DNA of 64,000 nucleotides. Origin: Nitrososphaerota archaeon. GTDB taxonomy: Archaea > Thermoproteota > Nitrososphaeria > Nitrososphaerales > Nitrosopumilaceae. The stretch lies in contig JAJPGU010000029.1 in assembly GCA_021325615.1 (NCBI GenBank), forward strand, positions 61,787 to 125,786. Direction: 5' to 3'. Positions 42,314 to 50,842 of this stretch are shown here, in pieces. A program made the translations under genes and the position numbers. Position 1 is the first letter of the stretch, and every line of letters begins with the position of its first letter. Under the pieces are notes generated by a model. The model worked only from the letters and a program-made list of their open reading frames with translations, made no database searches and was not told the DNA's origin.

Positions 42314-43527
42314 GCTTTTTTTGTCTGTGCGCTAACCAAGGATACGACATCTCTGTCGCGGAGTTGGTAATTAGTCGGTAGCCTTACACCATACCTCACA
42401 TCCTTCGCATAAAGCAAGCCTTTTGTCAGGTCGGAGTGTATTTCCTTTGCAAGATCCTCCACGGTAGAACCATCCTTCATGAGTATAAGGTCTGGAAGAA
42501 CCCTGCCCTTCCTGTCACTGAGTTTTTCCGGGTCTGCCACAGGATAGACCGAGTTCATCTTCAGCAGTTTGAAGACAGTAACGTTGATTGCAAATTGTAC
42601 TCCTGTTCGCATGTATTCGCCCAGTATGCCCCTGGTGATAAACTCCAATGCCTCTAGTTGCTTTTTGGCGAGCTGTTCCCGATGAAGTATTTCAAACTGC
42701 TCCGAACCTGGAACATATTTAATAAGCCCTCGCTGTTCCGCGCGCCGCAAGGAAAGTTCGCTGTCCGCACTCGCAGGTATGATTATCATGTCAACATACT
42801 TTTCCCTCAGTCTGTCAAAATTCTTGTCTGCCCCAGGAAGATCTATTTTGTTTGCCACTATGAGAGTCGGCTTGGAAATCTTCCTAAGATAAGAGGCGAA
42901 TTTCTTGCTATCCCTCATGTCAAAATTGTCAAAGTGTTTTTCCTCAAGACCTGTTACTTTTAGCGCCTCCTTGACGTGCCCTTCTTTTACTCCTATCCCG
43001 CGGAAAACATCAGCTATTGCTACGACCATCTCAGTGTCAGAGTGTACAAGTTTTGAGATCTTATCCCTATTTCCCTCGAGGAGTTTTTGATACCACATTA
43101 TCAATTCTTCTTCGATGTCCGAAACGTCAGCAATTGGGTCTCCCTGCCCAACTTCGGTTATCCTACCAGTAGAGTCCACGCTTGCCGAAACATCTACTAC
43201 ATGGAGCAGGGCATCAGACTGGGTTGCTACAGAAAGGAATTGGTTTCCAAGGCCTTTGCCCGCCCAAGCGCCCTTAATGAGACCCGGCAGATCAATCAGC
43301 TCAACAGGTATAAACCTCCAACCATCAAGGCATTTTGAGTTTTGGGGGTTGTCCTCGACATTGAATTCAGTGTGAACGCACGGAGTTATGGCATTTCCCA
43401 TTCCGCGTTCCGGTTTTTTTGTCGTAAAAGGATAAGTCGAGATTTCGCCGCGTGAGAGAGTAGCCGAGTTGAAGAACGTAGTCTTGCCAGTATTTGTCTT
43501 GCCAATAAGACCAATTTTGACTGGCAT
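42310..43527 (-). CDS. Obg/YchF-family GTP-binding protein with TGS domain
   Basis: A 405-residue P-loop protein: G1 GKTNTGKTTF, switch/G3 in VELIDLPGLIKGAWAGKGLGNQFL, G4 NKID, and a C-terminal TGS domain (VYPVADPEKLSDRKGRVLPDLILMKDGSTVEDLAKEIHSDL read in family order). Archaeal members form a separate YchF-like branch thought to act in ribosome function. Start ATG 43527 (MPVKIGLIGK). Its last 4 bp overlap cysS. Confidence 0.88.
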   Translation of the reverse strand: MPVKIGLIGKTNTGKTTFFNSATLSRGEISTYPFTTKKPERGMGNAITPCVHTEFNVEDNPQNSKCLDGWRFIPVELIDLPGLIKGAWAGKGLGNQFLSVATQSDALLHVVDVSASVDSTGRITEVGQGDPIADVSDIEEELIMWYQKLLEGNRDKISKLVHSDTEMVVAIADVFRGIGVKEGHVKEALKVTGLEEKHFDNFDMRDSKKFASYLRKISKPTLIVANKIDLPGADKNFDRLREKYVDMIIIPASADSELSLRRAEQRGLIKYVPGSEQFEILHREQLAKKQLEALEFITRGILGEYMRTGVQFAINVTVFKLLKMNSVYPVADPEKLSDRKGRVLPDLILMKDGSTVEDLAKEIHSDLTKGLLYAKDVRYGVRLPTNYQLRDRDVVSLVSAQTKKA

Positions 43528-43567
43528 GAACTCACGTCACTTTCTTGCTATTTATTCCTGTTGCAAA

Positions 43568-43930
43568 TTAGTGCGCGTTATGTTTTGGAAGATTCACAAG
43601 CGAATTTTGTATCTTTTCTACATACCAGTGAATTTCCTTTAGATCATCATCAGTTAGGTCTTCATGCCATCTTTCAAGAACAATTTTCAGCATTTGTGAA
43701 CCGTCATAAAGTATATTCCAGTACGGATGATGCTCTGCCGTATCATAAGCTAGTTCATCCACCTCTTCAAGCCCCGCCTTTGCTCGTTCCAACGAGCCCG
43801 AATTGCTCCCATAAATTTTCACCATTTCCATGTCCACATTTTCGTGAATTTTCAAAGCCAAGTTTTTCTGCTCATAGGATTTTATCAGGTCTGCTAATGC
43901 GTTGCAGAAGTTTTCGAATTCCTTTGTCAT
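43568..43930 (-). CDS. soluble protein of unknown function
   Basis: A 120-residue acidic, helical protein (FENFCNALADLIKSYEQKN, RAKAGLEEVDELAYDTAEHH, LTDDDLKEIHWYVEKIQN). A His-His-Pro (AEHHPYW) and later histidines are seen but no family is recognised. The gene lies 3 bp after the CoA-binding gene, probably one transcript. Confidence 0.6.
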   Translation of the reverse strand: MTKEFENFCNALADLIKSYEQKNLALKIHENVDMEMVKIYGSNSGSLERAKAGLEEVDELAYDTAEHHPYWNILYDGSQMLKIVLERWHEDLTDDDLKEIHWYVEKIQNSLVNLPKHNAH

Positions 43931-43933
43931 GCT

Positions 43934-44344
43934 CTAAAACAATCTCTGATGCTCTGCCAACATGCACCTGTTAAAAACCACATCTATTCCAGCATTTTTT
44001 GCCTTTAACTCAGCCCTTGGGTTGTGTATTCCTTCTTGCAACCATATCACGTTTGGTCCAAGTTTCAGCGCTTCCTCTATGACAGGTTCTACCTCGTCAG
44101 ACGGCCTAAAGACGTCCACTATGTCAACTCGGCCAGGAATTTCCGAAAGAGAGTGATAGCATTTGAGTCCGAGAATTTCGTCGGCGGAAGGGTTTACAGG
44201 TATGATGTGATAACCCCTTTCCTTGAGATATTTTGCCACATAGTGTGCGGCTTTTTCAGGATTTTTTGACATTCCCACAACCGCTATGTTTTTCAGATCA
44301 TAAATTTTCCTAATCTGTTCGTCGGTATGTGAATCCTTCTCCAT
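43934..44344 (-). CDS. CoA-binding domain protein (YccU/YneT-like)
   Basis: A 136-residue single Rossmann domain of the CoA-binding family: KNIAVVGMSKNPEKAAHYVAKYLKERGYHIIPVNPSADEILGLKCYHSLSEI in parts, DIVDVFRPSDEVEPVIEEA and IWLQEGIHN. It probably binds CoA or acyl-CoA and acts as a regulatory or accessory subunit. Followed within 3 bp by an unknown gene. Confidence 0.85.
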   Translation of the reverse strand: MEKDSHTDEQIRKIYDLKNIAVVGMSKNPEKAAHYVAKYLKERGYHIIPVNPSADEILGLKCYHSLSEIPGRVDIVDVFRPSDEVEPVIEEALKLGPNVIWLQEGIHNPRAELKAKNAGIDVVFNRCMLAEHQRLF

Positions 44345-44416
44345 ATTCCTTTTTTATGCTACCTCTTAATAGATTCTTTTAGAACAATTTATAGGCGTAA
44401 CAGCCTTGTGTACACC

Positions 44417-44989
44417 ATGGAAGATGTTCCAAATGATGTAATTGTCCTAAGTGCCATCGACCAGGGGTCCAGAAAACTGGACAAGATAAGAAAGAAGACA
44501 CGCCTCACTAGCGAAGAGGTGGTCCAGATTCTAGACCGCCTTGAAAAAAACGGTCTTGTCAACATGGTTGAAAAGAAGGGGTTTTTCGGACCCAAAAAAG
44601 AGTTATCCCTCACTGAAAAAGGTGAGAAGGAGTTGGAGGAGAGAAAATTTGAACTACAGCAGAACTGGAACGACATGGTTAATGTTTGGAAAGGAGGGGA
44701 CAAGGATCAGCTGCAGCAACAGATAGACGGCAACCGTTCAATGTTCCCTGCAATGATGTTCATGGGTATAATGGATATGATGATGTTTTCTTCAATGATG
44801 TCGTTCATGGGACTTGCCATGGCCAGTTTCATTCCCGACCAATACATGTATGACGCCGGCTCCTCGACTGACGTGGGTCATGACGCTGGACATGACGGAG
44901 GACACGACATGAGTCATGACGCTGGTGGAGGAGATTGGGGTCACACAGATTTTGGCCACGACATGGGCGGATTTGACGTCAACTTTTGA
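44417..44989 (+). CDS. membrane-anchored winged-helix protein with His/Asp-rich tail
   Basis: About 190 residues. The first 80 form a winged helix (VIVLSAIDQGSRKLDKIRKKTRLTSEEVVQILDRLEKNGLV, wing with LTEKGEKELEE), then a coiled segment, then one or two methionine-rich hydrophobic helices (SMFPAMMFMGIMDMMMFSSMMSFMGLAMASFI), and a tail with about ten His and many Asp/Gly (VGHDAGHDGGHDMSHDAG, WGHTDFGHDMGG). The tail resembles metal-binding sequences (Ni, Cu, Zn). A membrane-bound metal-responsive regulator is inferred. ATG 44417 is preferred over GTG 44408, with TATA-like AATTTATAGG about 27 bp upstream. Confidence 0.6.
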   Translation: MEDVPNDVIVLSAIDQGSRKLDKIRKKTRLTSEEVVQILDRLEKNGLVNMVEKKGFFGPKKELSLTEKGEKELEERKFELQQNWNDMVNVWKGGDKDQLQQQIDGNRSMFPAMMFMGIMDMMMFSSMMSFMGLAMASFIPDQYMYDAGSSTDVGHDAGHDGGHDMSHDAGGGDWGHTDFGHDMGGFDVNF

Positions 44990-45039
44990 ATCCCCATTAA
45001 GCTGTTTGATTTAAAAAAAGAGATTTGAAATACGGTATT

Positions 45040-45417
45040 TTAGCAGCCTAGAGCTGACAAGACGTTCTTTGTCACTGTAGAGTCTGCGTTTGCGCTGGCA
45101 AGTGCACTTTTGACCATTGCACAAGTGATTGACGGCGCTGCGGCTGTAGGTGCTGCGGTCGTTGGTGTTGGAGTAATCTGTGTTTTGTTACCAAGTTGAG
45201 CAGAATTGAGGCTTGCCTGCAATTTGTCCCATTCACCAGGTGCGCACAAGTGATCCCCACAAACCATTGTATTTCCAGTTCTCACTGTTAGGTGGTTATC
45301 ATTCAGGTAGGAGTAGTCTCTTGGTGTCAATGCATTTGAGGCAGGAATCGTCGACACTGCAACAGATGCCACCAAAACTGCTGTTAACAACAGTACTACC
45401 GGTAACTTGGTCGACAT
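45040..45417 (-). CDS. small secreted protein with CGDHLCAPGEW motif
   Basis: About 125 residues from ATG 45417 (MSTKLPVVLLL). A signal peptide (LPVVLLLTAVLVASVAVST) ends near residue 30, the mature part has MVCGDHLCAPGEWDKL, a Thr/Ala/Pro linker and a final helix with two Cys (ITCAMVKSAL, SALGC). Thaumarchaeal genomes encode many exported proteins carrying this CGDxxCAPGE segment; function unknown. A TATA box lies 25 bp upstream. Confidence 0.7.
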   Translation of the reverse strand: MSTKLPVVLLLTAVLVASVAVSTIPASNALTPRDYSYLNDNHLTVRTGNTMVCGDHLCAPGEWDKLQASLNSAQLGNKTQITPTPTTAAPTAAAPSITCAMVKSALASANADSTVTKNVLSALGC

Positions 45418-45437
45418 GTTTTTTGCTAAAGGATGCG

Positions 45438-45447
45438 CATATAAAAG
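45438..45447 (-). promoter_or_regulatory. TATA box of the small secreted gene
   Basis: CTTTTATATG on the minus strand, centred about 25 bp before ATG 45417. Confidence 0.5.
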
Positions 45448-45513
45448 AATTTCGCACGGTCTCACCTGATCTGGCAAAGAAATACATAGCAAAATAGATC
45501 AGTAACCCTACTC

Positions 45514-46176
45514 ATGATTGCAAAGGTGGGAGAAAAGGCGCCAAATCTCAGCGTCTCAAAGTGGGTGCAGGGGCTTCCGACCAACATAGACAAAGAAAAG
45601 GACAACGTGATATTGGTTGAGGTTTTTCAGGTCAATTGTCCGGGCTGTTTCCTTTATGGCATACCGCAGGCGATTGAAATTTACAACAAGTACCGCAAGG
45701 AGGGTGTGACAGTGCTTGGCGTTGCCACCGCCTTTGAGGATTTTGATAAGAATACAGTTGAAAACTTGGAACTTTTGCTAGCAGATGGGGAAACTATCGG
45801 GGAAACCCTCAAAGCCTTAGGCCAGTATGGTCAGCTTGTACAAGGCAAGAAACTACCATACAAGATCCCCTTTCCCGTAGGCATGGACCTTCTAAAGAAG
45901 GAGGACGACACCATAAGCCAAGAAAAAATAAACGAGATAATAGAGTCCAATGTGCCTGGCTTCGATGCCTACAGTCAGGCCCAGAAGGCGGAAATAATCG
46001 AGCGTGTCAAGCAATACCTAAAATCCAAGCAATATTCCGCCAAGACTTTTGAACAGTATGCTCTGCGAGGAACACCTTCCACCATACTTATTGACAAGAA
46101 AGGAATCCTAAGAGACGTGGGCTTTGGTCAAAATGAATTCCTTGAAGAACAGATAAAACAACTATTGGCGGAATAA
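45514..46176 (+). CDS. thioredoxin-fold redoxin (TlpA/AhpC-like)
   Basis: A 220-residue thioredoxin-fold protein with a CPGC redox motif (QVNCPGCFLYGIPQ), a long insertion of about 90 residues between the motif and the second half, and the cis-proline RGTPSTILIDKKG near the C terminus. No signal peptide, so it acts in the cytosol, probably on protein disulfides or peroxide. birA follows 14 bp downstream. Confidence 0.8.
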   Translation: MIAKVGEKAPNLSVSKWVQGLPTNIDKEKDNVILVEVFQVNCPGCFLYGIPQAIEIYNKYRKEGVTVLGVATAFEDFDKNTVENLELLLADGETIGETLKALGQYGQLVQGKKLPYKIPFPVGMDLLKKEDDTISQEKINEIIESNVPGFDAYSQAQKAEIIERVKQYLKSKQYSAKTFEQYALRGTPSTILIDKKGILRDVGFGQNEFLEEQIKQLLAE

Positions 46177-46190
46177 CAGCGTAAACTGGC

Positions 46191-47216
46191 TTGCCCCCCA
46201 AACAGCACATCTATACCTCACTTGACGACACACCAGACAAGATGGTAAGGCTTCTCAAGTCGCACCATCCGGATTTCATATCGGGAGAGGAAATTAGCAA
46301 GTCTCTCGGGTTGAGCAGGGCTGCGGTGTGGAAGACTGCCAAGAAGCTACAGTCGCTCGGCTATAAGATTCGCTCAAAACCGAAGTTGGGGTACAGACTT
46401 GAATCTAGATCCAGGCTATTACTCCCTTGGGAAATAACTGACGGGTTGCAGACAGAAACAATTGGGAGAAAGATTTACTATTTTGACAAGATCAATTCTA
46501 CCCAAAACTTTGCTTTAGACCTTGCATCAAAGCCTCATGAAAACGGTTCCCTTGTCATTGCCGAACGTCAGACTCGGGGGAGGGGGAGACAGAACAGGAG
46601 GTGGGTATCACCAAGTGGCGGCATCTGGCTTTCAATCCTGCTAAAACCGAATTTTGAGATTTCACAGGCTTCTCTTTTTCCCATGGTTACCTCACTTTCC
46701 CTATCGCTTGCCATAGAAAAGATGCTGAGTCTTGAACCGAAGTTGAGATGGCCAAATGACGTCACCCTCGACGGCAAGAAGGTTGCAGGAATACTAGTAG
46801 ACGGCTCCATCGAATCCAACAAGATAGATTACCTCGTAATAGGAGTAGGCATCAACTTCAAAGTTTCCCCAAAGGAGATTTCAAACAAAATCACAGGCCG
46901 GAGCTACGGCGTGACCTCCCTGGTAGGGAAAGATTCCGAAGCAAACCCGGTACAATTCCTGCAACAGTTCCTTCTAGAGTTGGAAGGTATGTACTACAAA
47001 ATGATTTCAGGGAGCATTTCGGGCATAAGACATGAATGGGAAAAGCGCTCATCCACAATTGGCAAGAACGTCAAGATTTTAACCCCCGGGGGACGTGTCG
47101 TTGGAAGGGCAGTTGGTATTTCCGACGATGGTTCCCTTTTGGTCCGATCAAATCACAAGACCCGCAAAGTCATGGTAGGCGACATCCTCCAACAATCAGG
47201 TTCCAACAGAGCATGA
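46191..47216 (+). CDS. birA: biotin-protein ligase with N-terminal HTH
   Basis: Attaches biotin to carboxylase carrier proteins such as acetyl/propionyl-CoA carboxylase of the carbon-fixation cycle. Its 341 residues include a winged helix (DFISGEEISKSLGLSRAAVWKTAKKLQSLGYKI), which in E. coli BirA acts as repressor, and the ligase domain (biotinyl-AMP loop GRGRQNRRWVSP, STQNFA, WPNDVTLDGKKVAGILV, GVGINFK). TTG 46191 is given; ATG 46242 (MVRLLKSHHPDF) is possible. Confidence 0.93.
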   Translation: MPPKQHIYTSLDDTPDKMVRLLKSHHPDFISGEEISKSLGLSRAAVWKTAKKLQSLGYKIRSKPKLGYRLESRSRLLLPWEITDGLQTETIGRKIYYFDKINSTQNFALDLASKPHENGSLVIAERQTRGRGRQNRRWVSPSGGIWLSILLKPNFEISQASLFPMVTSLSLSLAIEKMLSLEPKLRWPNDVTLDGKKVAGILVDGSIESNKIDYLVIGVGINFKVSPKEISNKITGRSYGVTSLVGKDSEANPVQFLQQFLLELEGMYYKMISGSISGIRHEWEKRSSTIGKNVKILTPGGRVVGRAVGISDDGSLLVRSNHKTRKVMVGDILQQSGSNRA

Positions 47217-47261
47217 CGTTTGCGAGTCAGTTTTTTATAAGTATGAATCATTAGTAAAAGA

Positions 47262-48113
47262 ATGAAGATATGTTGGGCAAACACTGAAAACTTTGCGGAT
47301 GCCGAGGTAGTTGTATTCGGAGTCCCTGACGAATCCAAATCCCACGCGCTTCGCAAGGGGAGTTCTGAGGCACCACATAAAATCAGGGAGATCTCAAACT
47401 TACGGGACGTCTACAAACGTGGAAGCGAAGTTTCCGTCGGCCTGCCCTTTGAAGGCATATCGCGCAGAATTTACGACCTTGGAAACGTGGCGAGAAATGA
47501 TGCCGGCAGAACGGTTGAGAAGATCCTTTCGGCAGCAAAGGTTCCAATTGCCATAGGCGGGGATCATTCCGTCTCTACCGAAATAATCAGATCCGTATAC
47601 AAAATTCGGGGCCCTGTTTCATTGGTTTATTTTGACGCCCATCCAGATTTCATCGCATCCGCCGGAAGCTATTACGGCTCGGTCCTTGCCGACATCTTGC
47701 CTTGCATAGACCTCAAGTCAAGCACGCAGATAGGGATAAGGACGCCAGAGCAAGAAGAGATCGACAGCATCAAACGACACAGCCTTCACGTAGTAACCCC
47801 CCTTGACATCATGGAAAGGGGAATTGTTGATGTCACATGCGAGATACTGGACAGGGCAAGGGACAACGTCTATGTGTCCATAGACATGGATGCCATCGAT
47901 CCCGCCTTTGCCCCCGGCGTTTCAGTCCCCGTACCGCTCGGGCTTCAAAGCCTCGAGGTGCTGCACGTCCTCAAGGCATTGGCAAAAAGGAGGATAACGG
48001 GGCTTGACATGATGGAGGTCTGCCCCGCCTATGACATAAAGGACCGCACTTCCCACCTAGCATCTCGAATGATTGGCGAAGTGTTATCCTCATTACCAAA
48101 TTCCACCGCTTAA
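47262..48113 (+). CDS. speB: agmatinase-type ureohydrolase
   Basis: Mn-dependent ureohydrolase of 283 residues. Metal ligands are seen in GGDHSVS, YFDAHPDF and SIDMDAIDPAFAPG. These cleave agmatine to putrescine and urea (or another guanidino compound). In ammonia oxidisers, released urea could be used further; substrate is not proved from sequence. A TATA-like TTTTTTATAAG lies about 28 bp before ATG 47262. Confidence 0.88.
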   Translation: MKICWANTENFADAEVVVFGVPDESKSHALRKGSSEAPHKIREISNLRDVYKRGSEVSVGLPFEGISRRIYDLGNVARNDAGRTVEKILSAAKVPIAIGGDHSVSTEIIRSVYKIRGPVSLVYFDAHPDFIASAGSYYGSVLADILPCIDLKSSTQIGIRTPEQEEIDSIKRHSLHVVTPLDIMERGIVDVTCEILDRARDNVYVSIDMDAIDPAFAPGVSVPVPLGLQSLEVLHVLKALAKRRITGLDMMEVCPAYDIKDRTSHLASRMIGEVLSSLPNSTA

Positions 48114-48147
48114 TGCTTTTAACTGGGCCGGAGGGTGGTATCACCAT

Positions 48148-48552
48148 ATGTTCTCGCATTTCACGGTAAAGGAGGCGAATGCCTTGCTTCCGTCCACAAT
48201 TAAGAAATTCAAAGATCTTGTAGTCCTTAAAAACCAGATAATAAAGGCCCAGACCGAAATGGAAACCGACCCGAGGTACATGTCAAGCCTTAAGGATTAC
48301 ATCCTTAAAAAACAGGAATTCAACACCGCGTTAGCCAATTTTTATAGGTCCATCGAGGAGATTGAAAAAACAGGAGTGGTGGTCAAAAGTGTCGAGGAAG
48401 GCCTTTTGGACTTCCCCTCGCTAAGGTTTAACGAGGAAATATGGCTCTGTTGGAAGGACGGAGAGACCGAAATCAAGTTCTGGCATGGTAAGGAAGAGGG
48501 CTTCAATGGGAGAAAGCCTTTGGATACATTTGATGTCGAAAAGCTCCGATGA
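48148..48552 (+). CDS. DUF2203 family protein
   Basis: About 134 residues from ATG 48148 (MFSHFTVKEANALLPS). It shows the DUF2203 pattern: N-terminal FTVKEANALLP, a helical middle, GLLDFPSLRFNEEIWLCWKDGE and FWHGKEEGFNGRKPL at the C terminus. Function of the family is unknown; found in bacteria and archaea. The longer reading to 48073 overlaps speB and is not used. Confidence 0.8.
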   Translation: MFSHFTVKEANALLPSTIKKFKDLVVLKNQIIKAQTEMETDPRYMSSLKDYILKKQEFNTALANFYRSIEEIEKTGVVVKSVEEGLLDFPSLRFNEEIWLCWKDGETEIKFWHGKEEGFNGRKPLDTFDVEKLR

Positions 48553-48614
48553 ACATAATTTTGGATTTTGCAAGCGACCAATATAGCGAAATATAGAGTG
48601 AGAGGTTTGTACTC

Positions 48615-49520
48615 ATGATGCTATCAGCCTGGCTACGAGCCATTAGGATAAGGTTCCTCCTAGCCTCAGTCATTGCCGTCTTCCTCGGTCTTGCCATTGA
48701 CTTGTGGAAAACATCCTCGATTAACCTTGGTTTTGCAGGTCTGACGGTTTTGGGGGTAGTCTGCCTTCATGCAAGCGTTGACCTCCTCAATGACTACTGG
48801 GACTTTAAGAGGAGTATCGACCTCGATACCAAGAGAACAAAGTTCAGCGGAGGCACGGGGGTTTTGCCAGAGGGGCTCCTAACCCCCATCCAAGTTTACC
48901 GCGCAGGAGTGGTGCTGTTAATACTGGGCGCACTGATAGGATGCTATTTTGTGTACGAGAGGGGGCCCACAATAGCAATAATTCTGGGGTTCGCCGTCGT
49001 CTCAATTTACTTTTATTCAACCCGAATAGTAGATTCCGGATTAGGCGAGGTCTTCGTAGCCATCAAGGGGGCGATGATTGTTCTTGGGACTTATTTCGTA
49101 CAGACTTCCAACCTAGGCCCAGCGCCTGTACTTGCCGGGGTTGTAGCAGGTGTGCTGTCGTCCACCGTCCTCTTTGTGAACTCATTCCCAGACCACGATG
49201 CGGACAAATCGCATGGTAGAAAGACTCTAGTAATAATACTAGGAAAAAAGGGGGCCGCAGAAATTGCGTGGGTATTCCCAGTGGTCTCATATGCGATCGT
49301 GGCAATAGCTGTCGCCATCCACGTCTTCCCCCTTCTCTCGCTTGCCACCATATGCACTGCCCCCATTGTGGCAAGATTATGCATGTCATTAAGGAGAAGT
49401 TTTGATGACGAAGCAGGTCTGGTTCCAGTCATGAGGGGCTTTGTGTCATATGGCAGGATAACCGGAATCATCCTTGTCGCAAGTTTTGTTGTAGATTATT
49501 TCATCAGGATATCTCAGTAG
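48615..49520 (+). CDS. UbiA-family prenyltransferase (MenA-like)
   Basis: A 301-residue integral membrane protein with about eight or nine helices and both Asp-rich motifs: NDYWDFKRSID and DHDADKSHGRKTL. The second motif pattern and overall order match 1,4-dihydroxy-2-naphthoate polyprenyltransferase, so menaquinone synthesis is the best guess; other UbiA roles (geranylgeranylglycerol phosphate, haem A) are possible. A TATA-like AAATATAG lies about 26 bp before the ATG. Confidence 0.82.
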   Translation: MMLSAWLRAIRIRFLLASVIAVFLGLAIDLWKTSSINLGFAGLTVLGVVCLHASVDLLNDYWDFKRSIDLDTKRTKFSGGTGVLPEGLLTPIQVYRAGVVLLILGALIGCYFVYERGPTIAIILGFAVVSIYFYSTRIVDSGLGEVFVAIKGAMIVLGTYFVQTSNLGPAPVLAGVVAGVLSSTVLFVNSFPDHDADKSHGRKTLVIILGKKGAAEIAWVFPVVSYAIVAIAVAIHVFPLLSLATICTAPIVARLCMSLRRSFDDEAGLVPVMRGFVSYGRITGIILVASFVVDYFIRISQ

Positions 49521-49550
49521 GATTAAATCAGTCGATTTGAGACTCATGAC

Positions 49551-50657
49551 ATGATTTCAGGATATGCGACGCAAAAGGGAACCTTGGAATTTGCAGCGGG
49601 TCACCCAAATGTTGCCAGAACACACTTTAAGGAATTCGACGGCCTTACGCTTTCATCCATAGGGATAGGCACGTATTTGGGAAGCCCCGATGATGCCACA
49701 GACGTTCTTGTAAAAGACGCCGTGGTCAAATCCGTGACCCTTGGAACGAATGTCATAGATACTGCCATCAACTACCGGTCACAAAAGGCGGAGAGGTCGG
49801 TTGGAAGGGCTCTTGCCCAACTCTTCGAAAAGGGGAAGGCCAAAAGGGAGCAGATTTTCATTAGCACAAAGAACGGTTACGTTACAAACGATGGCGATTC
49901 CAAGGAGGAATTTTGGCAAAACATACAGAATACCCTTGTCAAGCCAGGGGTAATAAAGTCGGGCGATATTTCTTCAGGATACCACTGCATGACCATCCCA
50001 TACCTACAGGATCAGCTAGAGCGAAGCCTAAAGAACTTGGGGCTTGAATGCGTCGACTTGATGTATCTTCACAATGCAGCAGAAGGTCAACTCCAGGACA
50101 TTTCGAGGGAAGAGTTCATGAAAAGGCTGGCCGAGGTCTTTGGGTTTTATGAGAGGCAGCGGGCAGAGGGAAGGATACGGTACTACGGCATGGCAACTTG
50201 GGATTGCTTCAGGGTTCCCAAAGGGCATCCCCAGCATCTCTCAATTTTCGATGTTGCTGAGGCTGCAGCAGTTGCTGGAGGAAACCAGAATGGGTTCAAG
50301 TTCATACAGCTGCCGTACAACATGTATTATGATCAGGCCCTCACACTAAGGAACCAAGAGAAGGGAGGCAAGGACCTCACCATACTAGAGTCTGCCGCAA
50401 TGCTTGGCATTGGGGTTTTCGCAAGCGTTCCGTTAATGCAGGCCAGACTCCTTGGACCCAATGTTCTTCCGGATTTTGGGCAGCTGGCGAAGCCCGCCCA
50501 CAGGGCGCTACAGTTTGTGAGATCTACCCCCGGCATTATTGCACCGCTGGTAGGTCAAAAGTCACCTTCCCATGTTGACGAAAACCTAGAACTTGCAAAG
50601 ACGCCCGTTCTGACGGAAACTGAGTTTACAGAACTCGTTAGCAAGTTATCTCGATGA
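49551..50657 (+). CDS. aldo/keto reductase
   Basis: A 368-residue TIM-barrel oxidoreductase of the aldo/keto reductase family: GIGTYLGSPDD, IDTAINYRSQKAERSVGRAL (catalytic Asp/Tyr), STKNG (Lys), DLMYLHNAAEGQ (His) and a C-terminal NADPH-binding segment (FVRSTPGIIAPLVGQ). Substrate unknown. Start ATG 49551. Transcribed alone or with the YHS gene, 38 bp downstream. Confidence 0.88.
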   Translation: MISGYATQKGTLEFAAGHPNVARTHFKEFDGLTLSSIGIGTYLGSPDDATDVLVKDAVVKSVTLGTNVIDTAINYRSQKAERSVGRALAQLFEKGKAKREQIFISTKNGYVTNDGDSKEEFWQNIQNTLVKPGVIKSGDISSGYHCMTIPYLQDQLERSLKNLGLECVDLMYLHNAAEGQLQDISREEFMKRLAEVFGFYERQRAEGRIRYYGMATWDCFRVPKGHPQHLSIFDVAEAAAVAGGNQNGFKFIQLPYNMYYDQALTLRNQEKGGKDLTILESAAMLGIGVFASVPLMQARLLGPNVLPDFGQLAKPAHRALQFVRSTPGIIAPLVGQKSPSHVDENLELAKTPVLTETEFTELVSKLSR

Positions 50658-50695
50658 ATGCAAGTTTTAAATATAAAAGAAAATCGAACCAAGAT

Positions 50696-50842
50696 ATGGC
50701 AGTCGTAGACCCAGTCTGCGGGATCGAACTCGATGAAAAATTGGCCCTGGAACACGATTACAAGGGGAAGAAATACTACTTTTGTTGCCACGGTTGCAAA
50801 CGAATCTTCGTTAAAAAGCCGAACAAGTGGAAAAAAGACTAG
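50696..50842 (+). CDS. YHS-domain protein
   Basis: A 48-residue protein that is almost only a YHS domain (DPVCGIELDEKLALEHDYKGKKYYFCCHGC), a metal-binding zinc/copper-like module found in P-type ATPases and monooxygenases. It ends in a basic tail. A TATA-like TTTAAATATAAAAG lies 22-26 bp before the ATG. Its TAG shares the palindrome CTAG with the stop of the convergent gene. Confidence 0.85.
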   Translation: MAVVDPVCGIELDEKLALEHDYKGKKYYFCCHGCKRIFVKKPNKWKKD

